Assembly: GCF_003255815.1 (NCBI RefSeq)
Contig: NC_037668.1
Span: 66,213,196 to 66,277,195, forward strand
Length of the DNA stretch: 64,000 nucleotides
Origin: Theropithecus gelada
Taxonomy: Eukaryota > Chordata > Mammalia > Primates > Cercopithecidae
Direction: 5' to 3'
Shown here: one piece after another, positions 62,730 to 64,000 of the stretch
Layout of the letters: the number at the start of each line of letters is the position of its first letter
Numbering within the stretch: the stretch's first letter is position 1
Position numbers and translations under genes: made by a program
Notes under the pieces: model-generated
Told to the model about the DNA's origin: nothing
The model's database searches: none
What the model saw: the letters and a program-made list of their open reading frames with translations, nothing else

Positions 62730-64000
62730 TCTACATAGCACCAAAGAATGAACACTGCCCAGTAAATGATGATTTCAACTCTATCTCCTCAAAATGGTCC
62801 TGCACTTTACAGAAACTCCTGCTTCGCTGAGTCCTTATAAGCGAGTGACATTGTCCAAATGCATTGGGCTTCCCATTGGTTCCTCCCCAACAGCCACTGG
62901 CAAGTGGCCAGGCCCCAGAGATCCAGATGTGTCCTCTCCATCTGGTAAGTCCTGCCAGACATATGAAGGATGATTTCTCTTTATCCTTTTCTGCCAGGAG
63001 TGTCTGGTAATCCCACTCCTTCTAAACAACCCTGAACATCCCTGCATTTCTGCCAAGCTCTCTAGGGCATTCCAAACTCAGGGCATGCTGTCTCCATCAC
63101 TGTTGGTTTGTTTGGTGTCCTGTAATGCACACACATTCTCATCTTCCCAAATGTCTTATGTGCAACCATAGGTGGAATTACATATGGACTCTTGGACTTG
63201 GGAATAATGCCATGAATTAACATTCTCCCCTAAAATGAATTAATATTTTCCCCTAAAACATTTGTTTATAGAGAGATCTTTCTAAAATGCTCTCTCAAAA
63301 GGTCCTGTAACTCTCTTCCAGGGATTCCTTTTTTCGTAGCCCATTCATGAAGAGAAAACACCTTTCTCCTTGCTTGAGGTTTCCCTATCAATTTCTCTGT
63401 ACAATTTCTCAAGTTCTGGGATCACCAAAGTCCAATGGGTTCTTCTGCCTCAGAGACTGCCAGCTGAGGCGTGTCAGAGGTCATCCTCCTGCCTCCCAGC
63501 TTCTATGTCGTGGTAAGTACCAGCAAAAGGCCTATCTTGGTTGAGTGACAGCCTATCTCTCTCTGCCCATTGCTAATTGGGGTGCACAAAGAATGTATGC
63601 GGAGACTGGCAAGATGCTGCCACCTGTCTGTGACCCATGAAGGAAGGCTAACCCCGGACAGAGGGGAGACCTGGTCCCACTGCATGGCCCAGTTTGTCCA
63701 GAAGTGCTGCGGTAATGCCTCACCATAGCAGGTCCGCAACCTCTCAACTACCCACCCTGGGAAGTTTCAAGCTCCCACAACCTACTCCAGGCAGGGTCAC
63801 TCTCTGCACCTGGGCCACCGACATCAGGCCCCACCAGAATTTGTAAAGGAACACGGGCCAGGTAGTGGACATAGAATGACTGAAACAATAGTGATTTCTA
63901 TGTTCAAGATGCTTCTTCCTTCATTTGCCTAAACCTCTTTGTCTGAGGTTTCAGTGGCCTCAGAGAGAAGGCCCGGGATTACAGGATGGTAGCTTCCGTG
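62730..64000. other. Unique sequence to window end
   Basis: No gene or interspersed repeat recognised in the last 1.27 kb, apart from a short duplication at 63214-63259. Small frames at 63347-63747 overlap on both strands. Confidence 0.4.
63214..63259 (+). repeat. 23-bp direct tandem duplication
   Basis: 'gaattaacattctcccctaa' plus three bases at 63214-63236 is followed at once by a copy at 63237-63259 that differs at three positions. Confidence 0.93.

Overview
This is ordinary primate, almost certainly human, nuclear DNA. It carries Alu elements from old J-like copies to one Y-like copy, a THE1-type solo LTR, L1 3' ends of several ages, and very many MIR and L2 relics. No protein-coding gene, rRNA, tRNA or CRISPR array can be supported. 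The longest open frames (up to 189 codons) are short, overlap one another in several frames, and mostly fall in repeats, a minisatellite or GC-rich non-coding sequence. The window reads as intergenic or long-intron sequence.

Layout. 0-13.4 kb: MIRs and Alus, a MaLR LTR inside a MIR, a 29-bp minisatellite (4.47-5.05 kb), an Alu with an exact 135-bp internal duplication (10.1-10.5 kb), and an old L1 broken by an Alu and by a Tigger-like transposon with perfect 15-bp ends. 13.4-24 kb: low-repeat blocks, a THE1-type LTR, a second LTR carrying an AluY, a duplicated GT repeat containing an unresolved base, and a four-MIR cluster of alternating orientation. 24-32.5 kb: about 1.4 kb of antisense L2 with decayed reverse-transcriptase codons, a candidate conserved non-coding block (26.2-26.8 kb), a MaLR LTR in a MIR, an L1 3' end and a 14-bp tandem array. 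32.5-41 kb: GC-rich unique sequence, two further candidate regulatory blocks and a G-rich duplicated cluster at 34.75 kb. 41-49.2 kb: Alus, MIRs and L2s around a fourth candidate block (45.0-45.6 kb), ending in an (AGAT)17 microsatellite. 49.2-55.2 kb: a clear CpG island (53.28-53.94 kb) preceded by purine-rich sequence and followed by four MIRs and an L2. 55.2-64 kb: L2 relics, an L1 inserted in an L2 with a target-site duplication, two Alus, a MER5A-like transposon and a full CRE palindrome.

There is no operon-like organisation. The only strong sign of gene regulation is the CpG island, a probable promoter or first exon whose transcript cannot be named from sequence alone. The high density of MIR and L2 and several repeat-free, AT/homeobox-motif-rich blocks would fit a regulatory landscape around a developmental gene, but that is inference. 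I found no convincing evidence of a novel biological system. The best follow-up targets are the CpG island, the candidate conserved blocks and the tandem repeats.

Repeat boundaries are by eye against remembered consensus sequences and are good to about 10-30 bp, except where a target-site duplication or terminal inverted repeat fixes them.
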